A DNA stretch of 64,000 bases, taken from positions 1,806,001 through 1,870,000 of the forward strand of contig AP031358.1 in the NCBI GenBank assembly GCA_037833965.1. The letters run 5' to 3'. Under the pieces are notes generated by a model that had not been told where the DNA came from, did no database searches, and saw only the letters and a program-made list of their open reading frames with translations. Each line of letters opens with the position of its first letter. The first letter of the stretch is position 1. The translations under genes and the position numbers were made by a program. This stretch comes from Marchantia polymorpha subsp. ruderalis. Taxonomy: Eukaryota > Streptophyta > Marchantiopsida > Marchantiales > Marchantiaceae. This document shows positions 27,301 through 39,300 of the stretch, in pieces.

Positions 27301-30300
27301 GATTTAGATGAGGGAGTTCAGCTGCTTACCCAATATCAGGTCTGCAGTCTGAAATACGAACACGACTATTTCATCACTTAATCGAGTGTTTGCAATCTAT
27401 GCTATGCTTACATATGGTAACTCTATACATTAACGTACTGTATCTTTTACACTTATTAATTAAATAGATTATCCAGCCCGATATCTACTCCTCTTCTACC
27501 AGTTTGTAACATCTCACATGCTAGAAATCCTACAATCATGATCATTGCTATTTCGAAGACTACTTTTTTAACCTTTTTGCTGCTTGCTCTCATCAGGAGG
27601 AACTCGAGACCATGTTGAAAACAAAAGATGCTCTAGTCCTGGCGCAAAAACTTTTTGACATGCCTGTCACACCGTACCCTGCACTCTTTGAGGTAAATCC
27701 GGTTCCGTTAATAGACCGGCGAAACGCTCTTCTATCATGTACATGATAGCTTGAATCATTTGTACTTGAAAATTCGTATAAGAACAACTTTGTTTCAGCT
27801 CTTATACTCGACGCTCTAACGTTCTAACTAGCACAAGTTCATACTTAAGTGACATGACTGTCTATGTTGTTGCATGGTTCCATGATATTGAGTTTGATCT
27901 TTTGGATTACTCCAAAGACCAACGAATGAAGCTCATGAGTCTGGTCACCTTCTGAGCACCCATGTAACAAGTTTCAGATGTAAACTGATGATTGATGCTT
28001 TAATTTTTGTATTACGACTTACACTCCACTCTTATTCAACTATGTGCCAGGTTGAAACGTCACTGAAAAACGCAGCACTTATCTATGACATTTACATCGA
28101 GTTCTCGAAGACCGTTGAAAGCTACTCCGGAATGCTTTGGGCGGAGCTAGATATCAATAAGCTCGTCTCCATCACAGATGAATTCAGTATAAGGATGAAG
28201 AGACTTAAACGGCTTAAAACCCAGATTCCCTATATTAATTTGGAAGCTAAACTTAAAGGATTCCAAGACTCACTACCACTGATTCAGGTTAGCACTCCTT
28301 TTCCCAATGTCTGTTATGTGTTCCTTCGTAGCTGCTTCTGATACGGAGAGAACCTTCAGTTTAAAGACATGAATGTCCAGATATATTTGAGCACTTACAA
28401 GCAAGTGGATACTGTTCATACCATTTATGTGGGAACTACGAAAACTACGAGCGCTGTACCTATTTCTGATGTCGATCAAATTTTGTTTGCGAATGTATTC
28501 ACTATCAGGATTTGAAAAGTGAAGCTCTACGGAAGCGCCATTGGGACAAGTTGATGAAAGAGACAGGCAAATCTTTCGATATGGATCCTAAAACCTTCAC
28601 ACTGGCTAGTATCTTCAGGATGGAGCTGCATAACTTTGCAGAAGTTATCAGGTGAAAGTGAAGCAGAGCATTAAAAATAATCCAGAAGTCGTGGGATGAA
28701 CTCTTTGATCTAAAACTTTGGAGATCACTTCCAGTTCAACACCTTGACTTCAATTTCAATTTTTTTCCAGCGGCTGCCTTCGTTCATAAAGCATAAGATT
28801 CTTACAGTTTGTGTTCTGAATATTTCGTTTGTTGATCGACAGTGACATCACCAATGCTGCAATCAAGGAGCTCAATATTGAGACAGAACTTAGGAATCTC
28901 GGAGAAACCTGGAAAGTGCAACAATTTGATGTATTCAAATACACCAAAGATGGAATGGATAGAGGCTGGGTGCTTAGATCAACCGAACAGACGACAGTGC
29001 TTCTGGAAGAAATGATGATGAACTTACAAGGAATGAGTAGTTCTCGCTACGTCCGCCCTTTCCTCGATGAAGTCAGCTCCTGGGAACAAAAGTTGAGCTT
29101 GGTTGGTGAAGTGATTGACATTTGGATGCAAGTAAGCAATTAAGTTGAGCCGGCAGTCTAGACCTTTTATGTTGAGATTCTGATACATGAAGACCGACTT
29201 TCAAGGAAATTTGTTTACATGGCTGACGTAGGCTCAGAAAATGATTAAAATGATACCGATATGTCTAATACTTTGAATAGAATGTACTGTATAAATACGA
29301 TGAAAGAAGGAATTGACAACGAATGCTTGTAGACAATACCAGCTCAGATTGACGCGACAGATTTTGTGGAACAGGTACAAAGGAAGTGGATGTACCTCGA
29401 AAGCATATTCGTAGGCTCAGATGACATCCGCCATCAACTTCCTGAAGAGGCAAAACGTTTTGATACCATTGACAAAAACTGGATCAAGATTATGGCGGAA
29501 ACTGCAAAAAGCCCGAACATTCTTGAAGCATGTGGTTCTGACGGGCGTTTGGACACCCTCAAAATGCTCTACAATCAGTTGGAAAATTGCCAGAAGAGTT
29601 TGAGCGAGTGAGTGATCTCAGCGCAGCACCCTTCTATCCACCGTCCAAATAGGAAACAATAACAGTCTCTTTCGTTGTTATTGTGGAAACACGTACGAAA
29701 AATGAAACTTCACTGTCTTTTCTACCGGTATCCTACAACAGCTTGTCTTGGAGCAGATGTTGATTTACTTCATGGGCTAAACTTTCAATTGGTTTCTGCG
29801 TTGTTTGCCCCTCAATCTTGCAGGTACTTGGACAGTAAAAGAAACGCTTTCCCGAGATTTTTCTTCATTTCCGATGATGAGCTCTTATCAGTCCTTGGGA
29901 CCTCAGATCCTACGTCTATACAGGAGCACATGCTGAAGCTATTTGATAATTGCGCTGCTCTCACTTTTGGTGAGAAGGCTAAGACCGTGAATGGTATGAA
30001 GTCCTCAGAAGCCGAAACATTCGCATTCAGAATGAAAGTGTCGACTGAGATGGCTGTAGAAATTTGGATGAAATCCGTGGAGTCAGAAATGAGAAACACT
30101 CTATTTGACATAATGAAGGAAGGTGTGTACAACTATGCGAAGTCACGAAGAGTGGACTGGATCTACGAAAACCTTGGAATGGTTACCTTGGTCAGTATTC
30201 TCCTTTCCATAGGTTCATAGCATCGTAGAAATTAATTCAAGCACTAGCATCTGAAGATATCTCAGTACAGTAGAAACCAATATGCTGAAGTGTTCTCAAA

Positions 30301-33300
30301 CATGCAGAAACTCGAAAGCACCACTCCGCCTAGTTTTCTTCAGCAAGCACTAACTGGGTTACAACAGGCTGGCAGTACCATATGGTGGACGTGGGAGGTG
30401 GAGGATGCTTTTCGGTGTGTAAGACTTGGGGACAAGAATGCGATGAAAACTTTCAGCCTGAAATTGACAAGACAGCTGACAGAGCTCGTTGGCATGGTCA
30501 GATCAGACCTCAGCAGTTTACAACGCAAAAAGGTTGAGCCTCCCGCTTCTTAAAGAGTATAAATCGCACACCTGAAGTCAGTTGCTCAGTGTCGTAGTCC
30601 TAAAGAATCCGCTATTTTCTCTCCTTGCGTTTTTCAGCTTCTGAAAAGAAGTGAAAGGTGCTACTAATCAGCTCTGGTCTAAACTCAGTGGGAATACTTC
30701 ACGGGAGAGTTTACGGAGAGTTTTTTTCTTGACCGAACAGGTCAACGCGCTCATTATTATCGAGGTTCACGCTAGAGATATCATCGATACATTCGTTCGA
30801 GACAGCATTCTAGATCATCGAGAATTTGCATGGGAGAGTCAATTGCGATTTTACTGGGACCGCAAGGAAGATGATACTCTGATCAGGTAAACCCTTTGCA
30901 GGTTTCATCACCTTCAGTGTCAGCTGCTTGACCTGTCATGGGGATCCTTATCTTGATCCCTTCGGAGCTAAACCAAAGTTGTCATCTGGGCAATGGTTTC
31001 ATTTTTTAAAATAACCATCATGGATATTAAGTTATTGCTAGCACCTGTTGCTCTCTGCAGGCAGTGTACAGGAGAATTCAAGTACGGGTACGAATACATG
31101 GGCCTGAATGGACGCCTTGTGATCACGGCCCTCACAGATCGTTGCTACATGACGCTGACGACAGCTCTCACGTATCGCCTTGGTGGTGCTCCTGCTGGAC
31201 CTGCAGGCACGGGCAAGACGGAGACCACCAAAGATCTTGCCAAGTCAATGGCCCTTCTTTGTGTCGTGTTCAATTGTGGCGATGGACTTGACTACAAGGT
31301 CTAGCTCCTACGCTTTCACTCTTCGCACCACTTGCGTATGCGGTCCTTCAGCTTTTGGATTTGAGATCTCTTACTACCATCTGTTGCTTTCTGCTGGCGC
31401 CATTTTGAAACATCTAATGCATTTAAATCATAAAACTCATTTCAGCATTTCAAATGAACATCTAACATCGCTTACGACAAAGGGTTACAGTGCATCCTCA
31501 AATTTACTCTCATTGAGCTGCACCTCTCGAAGCATTTGTCACATGAGGGCCGAGCTAGTTACGGGTAGCTTTTAATTGCGAACTTTATAAAGCCCTTCTA
31601 TAACTTCATAAATTCGAAATATTTTGTGAATTTCTATTCAAGGAGGTCTCGGAGGAAGTTTATATTTCCAATTGCTTCTTCAAGTGATTGAAAATTTATG
31701 AGGAAGAAGTTTCTTGAGCACCGCACTCCGAGCACATCACGCCAATTGCAATTGTAGTTTACTAGCCTGGTCAGTCGAGCCATCTTCCAATTCTTTACAA
31801 CTCCTGTAGTACTTGGACTTGCACAGTAAGGTTCTCAAACAAACACGCTTGTATGAAGATCCTAAACTTGGTAGAAGACTGACTAATCCACTGGAATTCG
31901 TCGTCAATCATGGCCATGTCCAGCCATGATTGACCTTTCTTAGCACATCAGTGTCTAGTAATATCATCATTCCTGCTTTGTGTGCTGGTAAAATATGTCA
32001 AATTATCCGCATGCTGGTTTAATTCGCGTCAGAGATTGGCCAGAGCAAGTCCATCCATAAAATTGGGATTTATTTCGTGTTGTTTTTATCATTTTCTTAA
32101 ATTTAATTGAATTCGAGCGATTGACGGACGACGAGGATTGACCATGCTTAACTGACTCAATGCTTCACATCTGACTCCTGCACCTCGTAGTCAACAAGTG
32201 TTGAGTTTCATTACCTTGACATTGCATTTGAGTAAACCAAGTCTCCTGAAATAAATATTGTCCATGTGAACTTCATCCAAGTTTGTGAGCTGGTGAATTT
32301 ATGGAAGATCGATATGATTGGCTGGCTAAACTCACCTGAAAGTCAGTCTGGGCTCAACATTCCATGCGTCGCCGCTTTTTCTTATTTCAACATTTGATCT
32401 TGAATGAGATGAGACTAAGTAACGAGAAACGACTACATATCAGCCTACCACATTAGTTAGTAAGCACTAAGAAACGTCCCTAGCAAATGAATTTACCAAG
32501 AGTACTGTCGCCTAATTGTAGGCAGAGTAAGGTGTAAAGATTATCTGTCTTTCAATGTTAACATCTTAAATGTGTTGGTATTTGTGTTCAATACACCAGC
32601 AAATGTTTACGTGCTTCTTGAAACAATCCAATGAAGTATCGTCTGATTCCATGTGAGCTTGACATGTGATGTCATGGTGAGTTAAATATAACACTTCTGC
32701 ATGCAATTATTGGGCCCCTGAGCAGACCTAATTGATTCTAGTGTTTGCGCTTGCAGGCCATGGGTTCGATCTTCTCAGGACTCGTCCAGTGTGGAGCTTG
32801 GGGATGTTTTGATGAGTTCAATCGCATAGAAGCTGAAGTGCTGTCCGTGGTTTCTTCACAAATCAAACAGATTCAGGTATTTTCGAGTTGGCTTTCTCAT
32901 GAATATAGTTAGAGCTTCTTTCCAACTAAAGTTTCTGCTCAAGGTTCGTTTACTATCATTGCGTATTGATGTATCTTGGATTGAAGTCAAAGATATGGTG
33001 CTAAACTATGAATGAAAGATCTTGATTTACAAGAATAGATTTTCTTGAACTTCTCTAGCAAGCAGCTCACAACAACAGCTCATTTGATAAGCTGTTCGTA
33101 AGGGCAGGGACAGTCTCGGTCAGATAGATTGATCGTCAGGCCTAAGGTCCATGAAACTGGTCACTTACCCAGGAAGCACTGAAGAATCATCAGAGAAAGT
33201 TCCCTTTTGAAGGCAGAGAAATTGCTCTGGACCCTCGGACTGGGATCTTCATCACCATGAACCCAGGATATGCCGGGAGAACTGAGCTGCCAGACAATCT

Positions 33301-36300
33301 CAAGGCTTTATTCCGTCCAGTTACAATGATCGTACCAGACTTTTTGCAGATTTGCGAGATTATGCTTTTCTCAGAGGGGTACTTTGATTACACTTCTCTC
33401 AGCGGATGATATGTCTTCTGAATCATCGAATAATATCAAAGATAAATAACTCAGGAAGAGTGAACAATCATCTGTTCATTTCGACAGCCTCCAGACCAGA
33501 AGACCTGTATCGTTGTATACAAATGTTTGGCTATTATAGAGTCCTTGATTAACGAACCCAAATTCAGCTTCAGTTATATTCAGCTGACTGAGAGCTTAAT
33601 GTGGGAAAATCTCGACTCCAATGCAGGTTTGATACAGCAAAAGTTCTGGCAAAGAAGATGACCGTGCTATACAAGCTGTCACGTGAACAACTCTCGAAAC
33701 AGTATCATTATGACTTCGGCCTACGGGCTTTGAAGTCAGTGTTGGTGATGGCTGGCTCCTTCAAACGAGGTTTCCCTGACATGAGTGAGGCGCTCGTTCT
33801 GATGCGCGCGTTGCGAGACATGAATCTGCCCAAGTTTGTCTTCGAAGATGTACCCCTTTTCTTGGGCCTCATCAATGATCTGTTTCCAGGTTTGGATTGC
33901 CCTCGTGTCCGCTACCCGACTCTCAATGATGTGGTGGAGCTTGATTTAAAGGTGAGGAACACTTCATTTCTCGACATCACTGAACCATTAGTCTGGAGTC
34001 CGTAAATTTCCCATGACCATGACAGACATTTTATTGAACAGATGCATATTGCGATGAGTATTTTAAGTTCCCAAACCTGAAAGTTCTGATTGAACATACT
34101 TTCATTGGCATGGCTCTTGATCACTCTTCATCTCTTCAAGGCAAACCTTCATGTTCTTTATCTAATGGTCTGGGTCCAGTCTTTTGTCTGGCTCAACATC
34201 TTTGGGTCTAACAACAGGAGAACCTTTATCTTGTGATGACCGGGCCTAGCGAACAAGTTGACAAAGTAATTCAGTTGTACGAGACAATGCTCACCCGGCA
34301 CACGACTATGGTCGTCGGACCAACCGGTGGTGGTAAGAGTGTCATCTTGAACACTCTAGCTCGTGCACAGACGAGAATGGGTTACCCAACGAAATTGCAT
34401 GTCATTAATCCAAAGGCCCAGCCTACAAATGAGCTTTATGGTGAAATGGGTAAGCAGCTTTGGCAACTGAAGCACAGATAATCATGTAGAACATAACCAT
34501 AAATTCCTGCGGAGAAGATGCACCCGTTGCAGATCCGTCGTGTACATGAAAAGCGAGACGAGCTGGAGTCTATTCTATCATTGCAGTGGTCACTTAGTGT
34601 TCTGTCCGAGAGATTCTGAACATTGAATGCCTTTTTTGTCAATCTCACAGATCCCGATACTCGAGACTGGACTGACGGCCTCCTTTCCAGTATATTTCGA
34701 GAGATCAACAAGTCTCTTCCTCCTGAGAGACAGGACAGATTCTATCTTGTTTTCGATGGTGATGTCGATGCTCTGTGGGTCGAGGACATGAATAGTGTTA
34801 TGGATGACAACAAACTTCTCACCCTACCCAATGGAGAGCGCATTCGCCTCCAAAATCACGCGAAGTTGCTGTTCGAGGTTCTGCATATTGCTTTTCAAAC
34901 ACGGTTATATTCAGTTTGAGCTTTGAGGCTGGTCTAATAGCTAATAAATCTCTCTTGCTCAAACGAGTTCACCGAGACCAGTCGAAAGAGCTGGTCCGAG
35001 TGCACATCAATAGCAATCTTCAGGCCAGGTGCTGCTTGCGTAGAAGCAATCAAGTAACTGCAGCTCAGGATGACATTTTCTGTGACAGGTGGCAGATTTG
35101 CAGTACGCTTCTCCAGCTACAGTAAGCAGATGTGGAATGGTATTTGTTGATAATAAGAACTTGGGATATAAGCCATTCCTTTGGAAGTGGTGTAACTCAA
35201 GATCAGTGTAAGTCAATCAGCAAACTGAGGCTGAGCCAGACACCTTTCTTCAATTCGAGTCTTCCTTTGTTCATGGTTATTCTCCCAATCGTCTTGCAAA
35301 TTTAGACTTGTGGCATTTCTAGCCATAAATGGGGGACCACAAATACTCTAATGAGGTGAGGTGCTAAGGTCTTGAAGTGTCGTGATGGCAGTGCGGATGA
35401 GGCAGAGAGTTTGAGAGATTTTATGGAGAAATACGTTCAGAAGTGCATCGAGTTCGTGTTAGAGGGAGTAACGGATGATACCATCACCAAACCTCTGCAA
35501 CAAACTATTCCACTCACCAATCTGAACATGGCTACTCAGCTCTGCACTCTTTTGGAGGTCATTCTCGGTGATGGGAAGCAAGTCGGTACCCCTCAGGTAC
35601 ACAGTTGTGATTGTGTGATACTGAAGCTTCGATATCCTCTCCAAGACAAAGAAGTTCCAAAATTGTTTCTCAAACTTCTGAATTCGAATTACGCTTCGGT
35701 AGAAAGTAATAAATCTACGTAAGAATTACTAGCCAATCGAGTGGGTACTTACTCCTATCTGCAAATTGTGTGGGTGAAACGCCCAGGGACTGGAGGCAAC
35801 ATTCCTGTTTTGCTTGGTGTGGTCTATCGGAGCTGGCGTTGTTCAGAGCACAACCTGCAAAGATCGAGATCGATTTGACAAGTTCCTAAAAGGTCTAGCT
35901 GGTCTGGGAACGAGTCCCAATGATCCACTACCACCTAATCAACTCCCCATCGACTCTCTATATGAATACTGCTTCGACATCGTTGATCTTCAGTGGAGAT
36001 CTTGGAAGGGGATGGTTCCAGATTACGTGGTAAGTCAACAGTCCATCTAACAACTCAACTGAAACATACATATTGTGGGATTTATACACTTCTCGGTATT
36101 TATATAGTCCCCTCAGGACCCGAGAAGTCACTGGATGAATGCCATCTATCACTTGCTAACCACATCTCCATACGCAGTGGCCAAGTTCTTCCATTCCATC
36201 CATTCCTAAAATGTCAGATTGAATGCCGATATCTTCCAGCCGAACAGATCTGAGTTCGTGAACGATGTGTCTTATACAGCCACCTCCAGACAAGGTGTTT

Positions 36301-39300
36301 GCCAAGATTCTCGTACCCACCGTAGACACAGTGCGATCCACCTGGCTTCTGGACACCTTAGTTCAGGTAAGGCACCTTGAACTACGCAGGCCTTCTGTCA
36401 GATCTAATGCGAGAGATAATTTTAATAAGTGAGGACGTTACCAACAGGCGATCTGAAGCATGACTATCTACTGAAATGACCAGAGCTTCTTGCTCGCTTT
36501 GGTGTGTATTGCACTGATAGTCTTCGCTCAGGACAACGTTTTTTTCTCGATATTTTGATGTAGTACACTCTTAGTTTGTTTAAAGAATACTGGCAACATG
36601 GCTCGTCTGCTTCTTGCAGAAGATATGATTGCAGTTCACGCGGTTACTGACGGTAAATTGGAGTGGAATTTTCTTCTCTTGTAGGCTGGAAAGGCTGTTC
36701 TCTTTGTGGGCGAGAGTGGAACTGCGAAGACTGTGGTTATCCAGAAGTACTTCACAACATTACCAGCAGCGGGCTGGTTGATTTTGGCCATGAATTTCAG
36801 TAGTAGGACAACCTCCATGGATGTGCAGATAACGATCGAGGATTCAGTCGAGAAAAGAACCAAGGTTTGTCTGGGAATATGTTCTTGTCTCCCCTCGGCT
36901 CTCATTCTGACCTCAAATGAATGTATTGTGGCCCTTTGGCGGCTTCATTTAGCCGAAGTAAAACTCTCATGTATACGATCGCTGGTCGTTCGAAAGTGAG
37001 CCTTGACATAGAGTCCAGAAGGAATAATGGAATAATGTGTGGAGAGTTGAGTTGAGTTGGCCCGTGCTGTATCTAGGTGCAGGCCTTTCCTGCATCAGCT
37101 GGCACTTTCATTGATGGTAAGGTGCCCGTAGATTGGGCGTTTTCTCTTCAAGGATTCACATTCTGTGGCACTTGGAGTGGAATGGCCACCATGGTGCGGT
37201 CTTCTGCATCGACCTTACTCTCTGGGCTTGGGACTCCATTCACGACAAGCCTCCTCTGCTTCGATTCCTGCGTTGCCACCACTACCCAAACCTTGCTGTA
37301 GGCTACTCTGTACCCTGCATGGATTACATCCAGCCCAACCTTGACATCCCGGCTGCCAGAAGTCGTCTCCATCCACACTGCAATCTCTGAATACTCATCC
37401 TCCTCCTGGTATCTCATACTGAAACCATCATCATCAAACAAGGTCACTTCGCTTCTGCTGCTGCTGCTGGAGACTAGAGGTGGGAAGAGGAGCACAAGCC
37501 TTTCGTCATCAGGAACTTCGCCCACATGATGCATGAATCGTCCCAAGGGGACCATACCTCCTTGAACGATGACGACTGGTGGGAGGACTGCATCGAGGGG
37601 ACACTGCACTGTCACCTCCCTTCCAGCAGGATAGAACTCGCCAGACTGAAAGTCGAACCATCCAGAAGGAATGCTTGAGGTTTCAGTTGCTGAGGATGTT
37701 TGCGAGAGCAAGGGCATGTAAAATGTTCTGGTGCAGGCTCCTTCTTCGAAGACTGGGGCAACCAACATGGTTTCCCCGAGCATGTACTCGAATCCTCGTT
37801 CAAAGGTTTGGGCGTCAAACTGGAAGAGCCAGAAGAGTGGGCGCATGAGAGGGCGAGCTGTGCGATGAAAATCAACCATGAGCCCATAGAGGAAGGGAAT
37901 GAGGCGCATGCGGAACTGCATGCATCTCCTGATGCCGGCTATGGCGGACTCGTACATCCAAGGCTCTGTCACGGACTCATCGTCGTTCCAGGAGTGGATG
38001 CAGAACCGTGGGTTGAGAATTCCTGCCTGCACCCAGCGCTGCAGCAGCTCCGGGGACGGCTTTGGCCCTGCAAAGCCTCCAACATCGTGCCCATATCCTC
38101 CGGGAAACGCTGAAATTCCAGCTGAGAGCCCCATGGGGATGTTGAATTTGAGCGTCTTCCAGTCTGTGAAATTATCACCAGACCAAGTCTGTGCACAGAA
38201 CTGGTGAATCCGTGGTGTTGCCGAGCGAGTTATCACAAACGGCCTGGCCTGTGGATTCCACTCTTTCATAGCCTCATACGAGCACTGCGCCATGAGCAGA
38301 GTCTGCATCGGACCTGCCACCTGTATGGCAGGCTTGGACCTCCCGCACCTGCCACCTTCCACCTCTGGAAGAACCTCCATCGCAAAAGTGTTGGAGTCAT
38401 CGGTCACGGTGAACTCGTTGTTGTCGTTCCAACAACCTTCCACTCCTAACTCCAGCAGCTGATCTTTCAAAGACTGCTTCCAGAAGTTGTAGCCAGCAGT
38501 GCTGGTGAAGTCGATATACGAAGCTGGTGCACAAGTTGCAGCTCCAGCACTCCATTGCATGACTATGGCCGGTGAGTCGGTTTCTGCACTCCATACGAAG
38601 CCCTTCCTGGCTTCCAAGTCCCCGTACTGAGGGTGAGATTTCAGCAGCCATGGCTTCACGTTGGCGAAGACATGAATTCCATGAGCTCTGAGGTGGTGCA
38701 CCAGAGATTTCGGGTCGGGAAACCGCTTACGATTCCATGTGAAAACACACCTTTCGCCGGATGCAGGGCTCACAGTGTAGCCAGACGACAGATGCAGTCC
38801 ATCACAAGGAATGCCATTGGATCGGCACACGGAAGGAAACGAAGCAAGCCTTTCGTGTGCATTGTCCGCCTCTGCATAGCCCATGGACGAGGCCAGATAG
38901 CCCAGAGAGAAGCGAGGGGGTAAGCTGCGCTGGCGGCCCATGAGAAATGCGAAACCGTCGAACACAGTTTGCACCGACGGGCCTAAGCACATGTAGTAGT
39001 CCAAAGGCCCAGATTCAGCATGGTAGTACCGGTATGGTCCTCTCAGCTGCACATCCACAGACCAGAACTCGCTCAGTGCCAGCCGTGGAAAATCTCACTG
39101 CAAACATCGACAGTGTGAAATTCCAGCTATACATAGGCAGACAGATACACGAGCTTCGATTACAGGAAACTTGATAGCAGTGGCAACTAGGTTTGCATCA
39201 CTCCACCAATTTACAGTATGCACACTGAGAATTGCAGCCATTGGAGGAAGCATTGTGGGAGCGAATGGGGATTCGACCTTACAGCGTCAATTTCTGCCCC

